NCBI GenBank assembly: GCA_021826605.1
Contig: JAKAZF010000191.1
Coordinates: forward strand, 1 to 6,127
DNA length: 6,127 bases
Direction: 5' to 3'
DNA from: Planctomycetota bacterium
Lineage (GTDB): Bacteria > Planctomycetota > Phycisphaerae > WQYP01
Shown here in pieces: positions 1-5,197 of the stretch. A program made the position numbers and the translations under genes. The notes beneath the pieces were generated by a model. That model saw only the letters and a list, made by a program, of their open reading frames with translations, had not been told where the DNA came from and did no database searches. Every line of letters begins with the position of its first letter. Within the stretch, counting starts at the first letter, position 1.

Positions 1-29
1 CATGTAATACCGGTAAATCTGGGGCGCGT

Positions 30-60
30 GCCGGCGCAGTCCATTTCGGACTTGCCCGGC
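30..60. repeat. Interrupted inverted repeat (hairpin)
   Basis: GCCGG at 30-34 pairs with CCGGC at 56-60. Inside it, GC (36-37) pairs with GC (54-55) and AGTCC (38-42) pairs with GGACT (48-52), leaving a five-base ATTTC loop and single-base bulges at 35 and 53. About 12 pairs in all. No T-run follows on either strand, so an intrinsic terminator of a gene left of the window is possible but not shown. It could equally be an operator or leader element of the PEP-CTERM gene. Confidence 0.4.
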
Positions 61-79
61 ACCCGTCGGAATTCATAAG
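52..79 (+). promoter_or_regulatory. Weak sigma-70-like promoter candidate for the PEP-CTERM gene
   Basis: TTGCCC at 52-57 and CATAAG at 74-79 are separated by 16 bases, with four of six consensus matches in each box. Transcription would begin near 86, placing the 96-116 hairpin at the very 5' end of the message. The match is weak and the -35 lies inside the 30-60 inverted repeat, so this is only the best candidate visible. Confidence 0.2.
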
Positions 80-95
80 AAACTCCCGCGCATCT

Positions 96-116
96 GCCCG
101 GGGTTGTACCCCGGGC
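96..116 (+). promoter_or_regulatory. Perfect 8-bp GC hairpin in the 5' leader of the PEP-CTERM gene
   Basis: GCCCGGGG (96-103) and CCCCGGGC (109-116) form a perfect 8-bp stem with a TTGTA loop. The stem ends 22 bases before the AGGAG ribosome binding site at 139-143, so it would sit in the untranslated leader without covering the start. No T-run follows, so it is not a classical terminator. It may protect the 5' end of the mRNA or bind a regulator; the stem is seen, the role is inferred. Confidence 0.45.
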
Positions 117-151
117 CGCGAGGAATGGACTTTTCTTCAGGAGAACCATTT

Positions 152-811
152 ATGAAATCGACTTTTTTTGCCATTGGAATAGCGATCCTTGGGCTGCATT
201 CCTCCGCCATGGGGGCACCATTACCCGTCGGTAATCCTCAACAGGCGGCGACACCCTTTAATTTAACAGTCATCGAAAAGGGATCAAACAGTTCCATGAC
301 GATCACCGAAGGAACAACCGGCCCCTTTTCACCGTCCATCGCAGTGGCATCCGGGCCCGATGGAGTGCCGGAATATTCAACCGGTGGAGTTTTCCTCCAA
401 GCCGGTGATATCTACTGGCTAAATCCCACCGGTGTCTTGCCAACGATATCTGATATGCTCCGAATTTATCCATCCGCCTTGGGCACAAACTTTGGCGACA
501 CCTTTTCGGTCTTCTCAATGACCTACCCGGAAGATGGGCAGGAGGACCCGACCGTCGTCAAGCCGGACAGCCCGTGGGATGTTCTCGCCGTTCCGGCGAA
601 CACCGATATGGTCAATTTTCCCAGTGTCGCGGAAAATGGCACCTACACGTCGCCCGGAGGTGCCACCTATACGTTCCTCAGTGATAAAGATGTTGTCCCC
701 GAACCGACGGCGTGGTCGCTTGGATTGGCCGGTGCTCTTGGAATGTTGCTTTTTCTACGCAGTCCAAGCCGGCTAAACAACCGTTGGTCGCGCAAAACGG
801 CAAGCGGTTGA
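152..811 (+). CDS. PEP-CTERM sorting-signal secreted protein
   Basis: A 219-aa exported protein. The ATG at 152 is chosen over an upstream TTG (104) because AGGAG at 139-143 lies eight bases before it and a signal peptide follows at once: Lys2, hydrophobic residues 5-15, probable cleavage near AMG/A at 19-22. Residues 23-180 are a polar, Gly/Ser/Thr/Pro-rich, cysteine-free domain, likely beta-rich, that I cannot assign. The C-terminus is a PEP-CTERM signal: VPEP at 182-185, hydrophobic helix about 187-202, then basic residues. In this family the signal is recognised by exosortase, which processes the protein at the inner membrane for export, often into the envelope or extracellular matrix. 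The basic tail of about 17 residues is longer than the usual few arginines. The gene stands alone and ends before a strong hairpin. No exosortase gene is in view. Confidence 0.88.
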   Translation: MKSTFFAIGIAILGLHSSAMGAPLPVGNPQQAATPFNLTVIEKGSNSSMTITEGTTGPFSPSIAVASGPDGVPEYSTGGVFLQAGDIYWLNPTGVLPTISDMLRIYPSALGTNFGDTFSVFSMTYPEDGQEDPTVVKPDSPWDVLAVPANTDMVNFPSVAENGTYTSPGGATYTFLSDKDVVPEPTAWSLGLAGALGMLLFLRSPSRLNNRWSRKTASG

Positions 812-845
812 CGGTCAAGCAATCGCATTACCCCATTATTTTCAG

Positions 846-889
846 AGCTGCGGCGCGTATGTTGGATCACAACGTCGCGCCGCGGTTTT
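846..889 (+). terminator. Strong hairpin terminator after the PEP-CTERM gene
   Basis: GCGGCGCG (850-857) pairs with CGCGCCGC (876-883). After one bulged T, the stem continues through GTTG (861-864) and CAAC (870-873) with an adjoining A-T and G-T pair, closed by a GATCA loop. The outer stem extends a few pairs through CT/GG. TTTT follows at 886-889. It begins 35 bases after the stop codon at 811. The T-run is short but the stem is very stable. The rest of 812-981, up to the stop of the convergent PDZ gene, shows nothing else I can support. Confidence 0.65.
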
Positions 890-981
890 GTCTGGTAAAT
901 CGCGATGCCATTCTAATTTCAGTATTTCGAATCCGACGATACCCGCCGACAGCTCCAAGCGGGGCAAATGCCGCGGAACGG

Positions 982-1938
982 CTAATTGGATGCACCGTGA
1001 GGCGCACAATTCGCCGCCTGGGTTTCTAGGGATTTCTCATGTAATTGCAAATTGTGGATCGCCGCTTTTATTTCTGTCAGGCGTTGCTGGATCAGCACGT
1101 ATCGTGAGGGGGCGGGTGTTATGGATGGGCTGCGAGCTTGTAAAATCAGCCGCGCCACCGCCTGGACCGGAGGAGGCAGCCGATCCAGGCGGTTGGGCTG
1201 AATGTTGTAGGCGTGGCTTCGCCAGAGAATTTGCAGATGCCTTCCGCCGCGTGGGCCGATAAATTGGCGCAAGGTAAATAAGTCGGGATGACCCAGCATA
1301 CCCGCGTGTGGTATCGCGGTAGCAGGAATGTGGAGTTTTACGCCCGGCCCGACCGTCATAACGCTGGTGGCCTGAATATTATCAGGCGATCCGGTGCCTG
1401 GCGGCAACGCACCGACAGGCCCCAGACGCCGCGTGAAAAAAAATACCAGATGATGCGGACGATTGACCGGTGTAAGCGTGACAGCTTTCCTTACACCGGC
1501 GCGAATCAACGCGATGTTGAGCGACGGTGCCGTGGGGCCGGGTCGATTTTCCGCACGGATAAGTTCAAAGGGATTCTCCAGCGCCCGACCATTGAGGGTA
1601 ATAAGCAGATCACCGGGTTGCATACCGGCCTTAAACGCCGGACTGTTGGGAATCACCTGCAGAACCATAAGACCCTGTTGCGGTTTAAGCCCCAATAAAT
1701 GGCTGAAGACCGGGGGAATTTTTTCCATCGCCACGCCCAGCCAGCGCGGAGCTTGGGCCGCCGGTGGGGAAACGGAACTTATCGCCGAAACGGCGGCCGC
1801 CGTGGTGGAGGTATCCCCGGCGGCCGCACGCGCGGCATTACCGCATCTTACTGTCGCGAAGCCGGATGCCATCGCGATGGTGACAAGAAGTTTTAATGTT
1901 GGGCCATTAACCATAGCATTTTCACTATTTATAGCCAT
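982..1938 (-). CDS. Secreted PDZ-domain protein, third gene of the ECF sigma operon
   Basis: A 318-aa protein with an N-terminal signal or anchor (hydrophobic stretch about residues 16-30) and an Ala/Ser/Thr-rich linker. One PDZ domain spans about 66-156: WLGVA at the position of the ligand-binding loop, then GLMVLQVIPNSPAFKAGM and QPGDLLITLNG, the pattern of HtrA/Deg PDZ domains. Residues 160-275 are unassigned. Residues 278-307 look like an amphipathic, possibly coiled-coil helix. There is no trypsin-like domain and no catalytic triad, so it is not a Deg protease; it more likely binds C-termini of exported proteins in the periplasm. Its ATG overlaps the stop of the anti-sigma-like gene (TAATG), and neither that start nor the alternative ATG at 1914 (Met9) has a good ribosome binding site, so coupling is likely. 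By position it could sense envelope state for the sigma/anti-sigma pair; that is inference. Confidence 0.82.
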   Translation of the reverse strand: MAINSENAMVNGPTLKLLVTIAMASGFATVRCGNAARAAAGDTSTTAAAVSAISSVSPPAAQAPRWLGVAMEKIPPVFSHLLGLKPQQGLMVLQVIPNSPAFKAGMQPGDLLITLNGRALENPFELIRAENRPGPTAPSLNIALIRAGVRKAVTLTPVNRPHHLVFFFTRRLGPVGALPPGTGSPDNIQATSVMTVGPGVKLHIPATAIPHAGMLGHPDLFTLRQFIGPRGGRHLQILWRSHAYNIQPNRLDRLPPPVQAVARLILQARSPSITPAPSRYVLIQQRLTEIKAAIHNLQLHEKSLETQAANCAPHGASN

Positions 1939-2576
1939 TAATAAATGGTCTGTTTCTTACCATTCACCGGTACAACCGGATAAGCCATCACATTATTGGG
2001 GCCTTCCGGCACCAGCACAATATGGTTCGCCTCGGAGTAAGCTGTGGTGCGAACATTCGACGGGTTATACGACGGACTGAACGACGGCGATTCCTGCGTG
2101 CCAAAGCCCGGCGGAAGTCCCGGTGTAATATATTGAATTGAGCCTTGCGGCACCTGCGGGGTGGATGGTGCCACCGCAACCTGCGGATTACTCCCGCCCG
2201 CCGGTCCTGTTTGCAGCATTCCCTGACCGCCCCGGCCAAGATACAAGCCGCCGGCTCCAAAAATCCCGGCTGTTATCATCACCAGCGCGGCCACGCGAAG
2301 CCAGTCGATGCGGTAAATAGTCGCAGGCCGTACTGCCGGGCGCACTTCCAGTATTTCCCGCACGGCGCGGCGTTCCACCTGCCGGGCTAAAAAGTGCAAC
2401 GATAAACTGCGCCAAGCTTCCGGATGACGCTCAATGGATTCCAGCAATGCCCGTCGCCGCTCCTCGGACAACTCATCATCGACAAGCATATCCATAGCCA
2501 AGTCCGAATCCTGCGGACCTGTTACCCGCCCCAAGGGGCCATGCGTATCATCAGCGTGTGAGAAAAAAAGTGCCAT
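1938..2576 (-). CDS. Membrane-bound anti-sigma-like protein (no zinc-finger motif)
   Basis: A 212-aa single-pass membrane protein just downstream of an ECF sigma gene. The cytoplasmic part (1-92) carries LVDDELSEERRRALL (31-45) and HPEAWRSLSLHFLARQ (51-66), the helical pattern of small anti-sigma domains, close to the 'CALAFLEAQ' type I associate with planctomycetes. There is one membrane helix, about 93-114. The outer part (115-212) is rich in Pro, Gly, Ser and Tyr and looks disordered. The protein has no cysteine, so the HxxxCxxC zinc motif of ZAS anti-sigmas is absent. GGAGT at 2586-2590 is the ribosome binding site, nine bases from the ATG. Sixty bases separate it from the sigma gene; its stop overlaps the PDZ start. 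Expected role: hold the sigma factor at the membrane until an envelope signal releases it. Family resemblance is fair; function rests largely on context. Confidence 0.75.
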   Translation of the reverse strand: MALFFSHADDTHGPLGRVTGPQDSDLAMDMLVDDELSEERRRALLESIERHPEAWRSLSLHFLARQVERRAVREILEVRPAVRPATIYRIDWLRVAALVMITAGIFGAGGLYLGRGGQGMLQTGPAGGSNPQVAVAPSTPQVPQGSIQYITPGLPPGFGTQESPSFSPSYNPSNVRTTAYSEANHIVLVPEGPNNVMAYPVVPVNGKKQTIY

Positions 2577-2636
2577 TGTGTTTTTACTCCGTCTCTACAC
2601 AGTCGGAACAATATCCATTCATTTCGATCTACCTTG

Positions 2637-3212
2637 TCAATCTACTTTCTGGGCCGCAAGAAGTTGCCGCAATTTCTGACGAGCCCGAAAGAGCCGCATT
2701 TCCACAACTGCAGGCGTTACACCCATACGGGCGGCAATTTCCTTGTAACTACAATCATCTACATGTTTCATCATAAGCATTTCCGTATCCCGTGATGGCA
2801 ATTTGGTCATAGCCTGCCGCAACATCGCAGCGCGTTCTGAACTTAACAGGACTTCCAGCGGATCAGGTGGCCGGGAAGCGTCCGACCGCATCACCGCCAC
2901 TTCCGACGCCTGAGCGATTCGCTTGCGTGCTCTGCCCAACGATCGCCGGTGCATCAGGGCCGCCCGCACCGTCAGGCGATACAACCACGGCTTGGCGTTA
3001 CTTTGCGATTGCAGGGTGGACCAATTCTTGACAGCTGCGGCCGCCACTTCCTGCATAACGTCATCCGCACCCTGCGTACTTTTGAGCCTGGCCACCGCCA
3101 CCGCCCGCAACCAAGTTCCGTACAAGCGCAGGGCTTCCGCGGCAGTCGCGGGCGCAATCGCCATCGCTTCACTACCTGCCCCCGTTGCTGAATTGGTTAA
3201 GCGGGATTCCAT
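2637..3212 (-). CDS. ECF-family RNA polymerase sigma factor (sigma-70 group 4)
   Basis: A 191-aa protein, a normal ECF length. The region 2 domain is about residues 28-98: ADDVMQEVA (region 2.2, core binding), then PWLYRLTVRAALMHRR and RARKR (2.3/2.4, -10 recognition). The region 4 domain is about 138-185: LPSRDTEMLMMKHVDD, then SYKEIAARMGVTPAVVEMRL as the helix-turn-helix for the -35, and FRARQKLRQLL. It would direct RNA polymerase to a dedicated promoter set. The ATG at 3212 is chosen because GGAAGGAG at 3224-3231 lies 11 bases upstream; the in-frame TTG at 3221 is only two bases from that site. It is the first gene of an operon with the anti-sigma-like and PDZ genes, a layout used for envelope-stress control. 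The family is clear; the stimulus and regulon are unknown. Confidence 0.93.
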   Translation of the reverse strand: MESRLTNSATGAGSEAMAIAPATAAEALRLYGTWLRAVAVARLKSTQGADDVMQEVAAAAVKNWSTLQSQSNAKPWLYRLTVRAALMHRRSLGRARKRIAQASEVAVMRSDASRPPDPLEVLLSSERAAMLRQAMTKLPSRDTEMLMMKHVDDCSYKEIAARMGVTPAVVEMRLFRARQKLRQLLAAQKVD

Positions 3213-3250
3213 TCGCCGCAAATCTCCTTCCGAAAATCCGGTCTTCTATT

Positions 3251-3282
3251 CTATACGTTGCCATGCCCCCCAAGGGTTTTCA
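3251..3282 (-). promoter_or_regulatory. Possible ECF-type (autoregulated) promoter of the sigma operon
   Basis: On the - strand, TGAAAACC (3282-3275) is followed 17 bases later by CGTATAG (3257-3251). An AAC-containing -35 and a CGT-starting -10 are the general form of ECF promoters, and many ECF genes drive themselves. The -10 lies about 39 bases upstream of the chosen ATG. The -35 is not a canonical GGAAC, so this is tentative. Confidence 0.25.
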
Positions 3283-3402
3283 TCAATTTAGTGCGCAGGG
3301 CAGCTTATCGGAACAGAACGGCCTCAATTCCGCCCCCACCAGCGTTCCGGCACATACCAAGGTATATCGGACGTATCAGACGGTGTATCTTAGAATTGCT
3401 GG

Positions 3403-3428
3403 AAAGGCAAATCTGAAAGGCAAATCTG
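3403..3428 (+). repeat. 13-bp perfect tandem direct repeat
   Basis: AAAGGCAAATCTG occurs twice with no gap (3403-3415, 3416-3428) and a third copy begins (AAA) before the sequence changes into a near-palindrome. It lies just upstream of the promoter at 3433-3461. Tandem iterons next to a promoter are often binding sites for a cognate regulator; a simple duplication is the alternative. Confidence 0.7.
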
Positions 3429-3443
3429 AAAATTGAAATTTTC
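3428..3443. promoter_or_regulatory. Near-palindromic operator candidate over the -35 box
   Basis: GAAAATT (3428-3434) and AATTTTC (3437-3443) are perfect inverted 7-mers around a GA centre. The element abuts the 13-bp tandem repeat and contains the TTGAAA hexamer of the promoter at 3433-3461, so a protein bound here would block that promoter. This is a common arrangement for autoregulated toxin-antitoxin operons. The palindrome is seen; the regulatory role is inferred. Confidence 0.5.
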
Positions 3444-3461
3444 TCGCACCGGGTGTATGCT
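3433..3461 (+). promoter_or_regulatory. Sigma-70-like promoter of the two-gene module
   Basis: TTGAAA (3433-3438) and TATGCT (3456-3461) are separated by exactly 17 bases, each matching the consensus at four of six or better. Transcription would start near 3468, giving a leader of about 33 bases before the GTG at 3501. It is the best housekeeping-type promoter in the window. Confidence 0.55.
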
Positions 3462-3500
3462 CCGGACGATTAAATTTCGGTCAGACGGGAATATGCAGGC

Positions 3501-3905
3501 GTGTCGGATTTTTACTGTAAAGTCATCAACCCCAGGGATCCCGCCGCTGGTGAGGTTAACGCGATTTTTCCGCACGAGCTGACCCTGCATTATTACAAAT
3601 ACCTTCCCGTTCGGTATGAGAATCTGCGCGCCGCAAAATTCGTATTGGAGAACGTCGCTATAATATTCTCCGGGGTGCGTGAGTATAATGGCGGGGGCTG
3701 GTGTTATTGCGGACGGCCCCCGCAGTGGTACGTGCGGCCAGGAAAGATTGAAGATTTTCCGCAGGATATGGTATTTACAGTATATATGAACCCAAACTAC
3801 AGAATATACGAATGCCGGGCGGAAGCTTCGGCCGACGATGACCCGAGGCGGCCGGTAGACTGGCAAAATCGATATGGAGGTGTCGTATGGACCAACATTT
3901 CCTGA
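3501..3905 (+). CDS. Small protein of unknown function, possible toxin of a two-gene module
   Basis: A 134-aa soluble protein starting at GTG 3501, the only usual start codon between the upstream in-frame stop (3471) and the body; its ribosome binding site is weak (CGGGA, 3486-3490). Visible blocks: HELTLHYYKYLPVRYENLRAAKF (25-47, helical), IIFSGVREYNGGGWCYCGRP (54-73), VFTVYMNP (91-98), RIYECRAEA (101-109) and a C-terminal VDWQNRYGGVVW (119-130). No signal peptide or membrane helix. A helical half with a conserved-looking His/Arg, then an 'xxIFxGVR' segment and beta strands, is reminiscent of RelE/BECR-type nucleases such as DUF4258. That is a fold-level impression, not an identification. 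It overlaps the next gene by 19 nt under a promoter with an operator-like site. An A/T-richer stretch than its neighbours hints at acquisition. Confidence 0.72.
   Translation: MSDFYCKVINPRDPAAGEVNAIFPHELTLHYYKYLPVRYENLRAAKFVLENVAIIFSGVREYNGGGWCYCGRPPQWYVRPGKIEDFPQDMVFTVYMNPNYRIYECRAEASADDDPRRPVDWQNRYGGVVWTNIS
3876..3881 (+). promoter_or_regulatory. Strong ribosome binding site inside the upstream gene
   Basis: GGAGGT lies five bases before the ATG at 3887 and within the 3' end of the 134-aa gene. It fixes the start of the second gene and implies that this gene is translated more efficiently than the first, whose GTG start has only a weak site. An excess of the second product over the first is what a toxin-antitoxin pair would need. 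Confidence 0.75.
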
Positions 3906-4297
3906 ATGGCATGCACAAGGGATCGCAGGAGTTTCGGCCTCAACCGTGGTACAGTGCCGATGGCGATTGCATCATTTATCAGATTTCCGATGAGGCTTTT
4001 GTCGCACATCGCATTGATGATATGCTTACCGTATACAGATCAGTGGGGGGCGACCGCATTATTGGATTCCAAATTAAAGGCGTGCACGCGATTCTCAGGA
4101 AGTCCGGTTGGGAGGGGCTGACCGTAAGTTCCAAAATCGGAGCTGATGGGGTAAAGAGCGTATCCGTTGCAGCGATGCTGCTGGCGGCGTACGAGGAAAA
4201 ACCGTTCACAATGGGCCGTCGCCGCGGATATGCATCGGCAATGCAGTCGCCGGATTATTATTGCGATATTCCATTGACGGAATTTCAGCCAGCGTAA
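3887..4297 (+). CDS. DUF2283-like small protein, possible antitoxin partner
   Basis: A 136-aa soluble protein with a strong GGAGGT site five bases before the ATG. The core, residues 20-66 (PWYSADGDCIIYQISDEAF, then RIDDMLTVYRS and DRIIGFQIKGV), follows the DUF2283 pattern: Asp-rich start, hydrophobic strand, 'hxVxY' strand, then 'xIVGxxI'. DUF2283 proteins are short, antitoxin-like and often encoded beside DUF4258-type genes. Here the core carries an N-terminal extension (1-19) and a longer C-terminal part with a helix near 93-103 and a basic patch GRRRG (110-114), which could touch DNA or the partner. The start lies 19 nt inside the upstream gene, so the two are almost certainly made together. 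A direct role in neutralising the upstream protein and repressing the 3433-3461 promoter is inference. Confidence 0.75.
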   Translation: MDQHFLNGMHKGSQEFRPQPWYSADGDCIIYQISDEAFVAHRIDDMLTVYRSVGGDRIIGFQIKGVHAILRKSGWEGLTVSSKIGADGVKSVSVAAMLLAAYEEKPFTMGRRRGYASAMQSPDYYCDIPLTEFQPA

Positions 4298-4467
4298 GGC
4301 CGTCGCGATGAGGCCGGGACCGAATTGCGCATTCGCGGTGGCTTTACGAGAGGGCTGGCGCTCCTTCACGGCAAGAAATCAGGGTAGGCAGTGCGGTCGT
4401 GCGGCAGGCCAGAATGCGGCGTGAGAGGTACTTTCGCGAACCTATAGTCGTGACAGCGCGCGGACCA
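4298..4467. other. Convergent intergenic gap, nothing firm
   Basis: The stops of the + strand module (4297) and the - strand membrane-gene train (4468) face each other across 170 bases. I see only weak imperfect inverted repeats without T-runs, so no terminator is called. The frame of the 136-aa gene stays open past its TAA for 29 codons to a TAG at 4385-4387 (including RIRGGFTRGLALLHG); this could be a lost C-terminal extension or chance. I see no RNA gene. Confidence 0.4.
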
Positions 4468-4563
4468 TCAATCCTCTTTCCTTCGCAACCGAGTATCGTC
4501 AATAATGGCCCAGAGAAACAGAATCACATACGGAAACACCGCCGGCGGAAACGTGAAAACCAT
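4468..4563 (-). CDS. 31-aa single-TM small protein overlapping the 3' end of a membrane gene
   Basis: The frame from ATG 4563 encodes MVFTFPPAVFPYVILFLWAI followed by the charged tail IDDTRLRRKED: one hydrophobic helix (about 4-21) and a charged, probably cytoplasmic end. GGAGG at 4573-4577 lies nine bases before the ATG. It overlaps the last 40 nt of the 179-aa membrane gene in another frame. Codon choice varies naturally at third positions and the composition is plainly that of a membrane peptide, which speaks against chance. The frame stays open upstream to 4674, but that part (Arg-rich) is the shadow of the 179-aa gene. It could instead be a fifth helix of that protein reached by a frameshift, real or from sequencing. 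Confidence 0.5.
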   Translation of the reverse strand: MVFTFPPAVFPYVILFLWAIIDDTRLRRKED

Positions 4564-5063
4564 GACGAAGCGCCTCCAGCGTCTGGTGCGGTACCGTCGG
4601 CGGCTTGGGATAATTTTCGGCGTTGAATGGGGATGATCCAAGGTGCTACGGCAAGGGCAAGAACTGATAACCATTCTAGTTTGTCAAATGTGTTTCCGTT
4701 TCCGCTTGTCAATACAATATCGAGCGACCAAGCTGCTAAAGCACCCATAGGTATGGAAATGATACGCAGTGCCCAGACAAGCCACCGCCTGCCGAAAAGT
4801 ACCGACCAGAAACCGCCGAGGGCCAAACAAAATAGAGCCAGCCAAAACGGAGCCGCAATGGGCCAGAGCATAAGCGTGAAGTTTAAATCTACCTGCCAAT
4901 TCGGAATGCGGAGACCATCAATCCCCCAAATGGACCGACCGCCGCCGAAATCGTATACCAGCAGCGAAACCAGCCCTTCCAGCACGAGGGCCAACCCGAG
5001 CAATTTCCTGACTCCCACCCACACTTTCGGTATCAGATTTTTACGGTCAACCCACCTTCCCAT
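4524..5063 (-). CDS. Multi-pass membrane protein of unknown function (179 aa)
   Basis: Four or so membrane helices: about 19-37, 62-90 (long, perhaps two), 94-117 and 130-146. The loop after the first helix carries YDFGGGRSIWGIDGL. The tail from 148 is polar and ends in an Arg-rich stretch (FSRFRRRCFRM). No catalytic motif or transporter signature is recognisable. The ATG at 5063 shares a base with the TGA of the preceding 44-aa ORF (TGATG), and GGGGGT lies six bases upstream. The frame is open further back to 5255, but that part overlaps the 187-aa gene's end and the small ORF and is not membrane-like, so the short form is preferred. It is the last large gene of the - strand train. Confidence 0.75.
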   Translation of the reverse strand: MGRWVDRKNLIPKVWVGVRKLLGLALVLEGLVSLLVYDFGGGRSIWGIDGLRIPNWQVDLNFTLMLWPIAAPFWLALFCLALGGFWSVLFGRRWLVWALRIISIPMGALAAWSLDIVLTSGNGNTFDKLEWLSVLALAVAPWIIPIQRRKLSQAADGTAPDAGGASSWFSRFRRRCFRM

Positions 5064-5197
5064 CACTGCACCCCCACTGACGTTGAGTCCAATGCGCTGG
5101 GAAGTAGATCCTCCCAGAAATTCTGCAAAATGTTGGCCGGGCTGGCGATCGGAGAACCCAGCGGTAGCGATGGATTGGCCAGCGGTAACATCATCAT
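5063..5197 (-). CDS. 44-aa small ORF between two membrane-protein genes
   Basis: Begins with three tandem ATG codons (5197, 5194, 5191) and reads MMMLPLANPSLPLGSPIASP, then a C-terminal half with ILQNFWEDLLPSAL. GGAGG at 5201-5205 lies 3, 6 and 9 bases before the three ATGs, favouring the second or third. The first ATG overlaps the stop of the 187-aa gene (ATGA) and its own TGA overlaps the ATG of the 179-aa gene (TGATG), so it exactly bridges the two. The peptide is proline- and leucine-rich with no certain membrane helix. It may be a real small protein or a translated bridge that delivers ribosomes to the next start. Its LPLG core also appears in the 31-aa ORF at 5750-5845. Confidence 0.55.
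   Translation of the reverse strand: MMMLPLANPSLPLGSPIASPANILQNFWEDLLPSALDSTSVGVQ

Larger units (their letters stand above)
3213..3432. other. Divergent intergenic control region
   Basis: The 288-base gap between the sigma operon (leftward) and the two-gene module (rightward) has no credible gene. Besides the promoters and repeats listed separately, this left part holds a perfect 5-bp inverted repeat, ATACC/GGTAT with an AA centre (3354-3365), and two adjoining imperfect 9-mers, ATCGGACGT and ATCAGACGG (3366-3383). The octamer TCAGACGG recurs at 3481-3488, just before the 3501 start. These may be regulator sites for either operon; none matches a site I recognise. Confidence 0.4.

Noticed and set aside
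104..151. 16-residue N-terminal extension of the PEP-CTERM protein
   Set aside because: Its TTG start lies in the hairpin loop with no ribosome binding site, and it would bury the signal peptide that begins at 152.
1463..2080. 205-aa + strand frame opposite the PDZ gene
   Set aside because: The opposite strand carries a clear PDZ domain and signal peptide; this frame has none and crosses the anti-sigma/PDZ junction.
3390..3866. 158-aa - strand frame opposite the 134-aa gene
   Set aside because: No ribosome binding site or domain pattern; it would span the promoter and repeats at 3403-3461 and oppose a frame with plausible protein composition and a coupled downstream partner.
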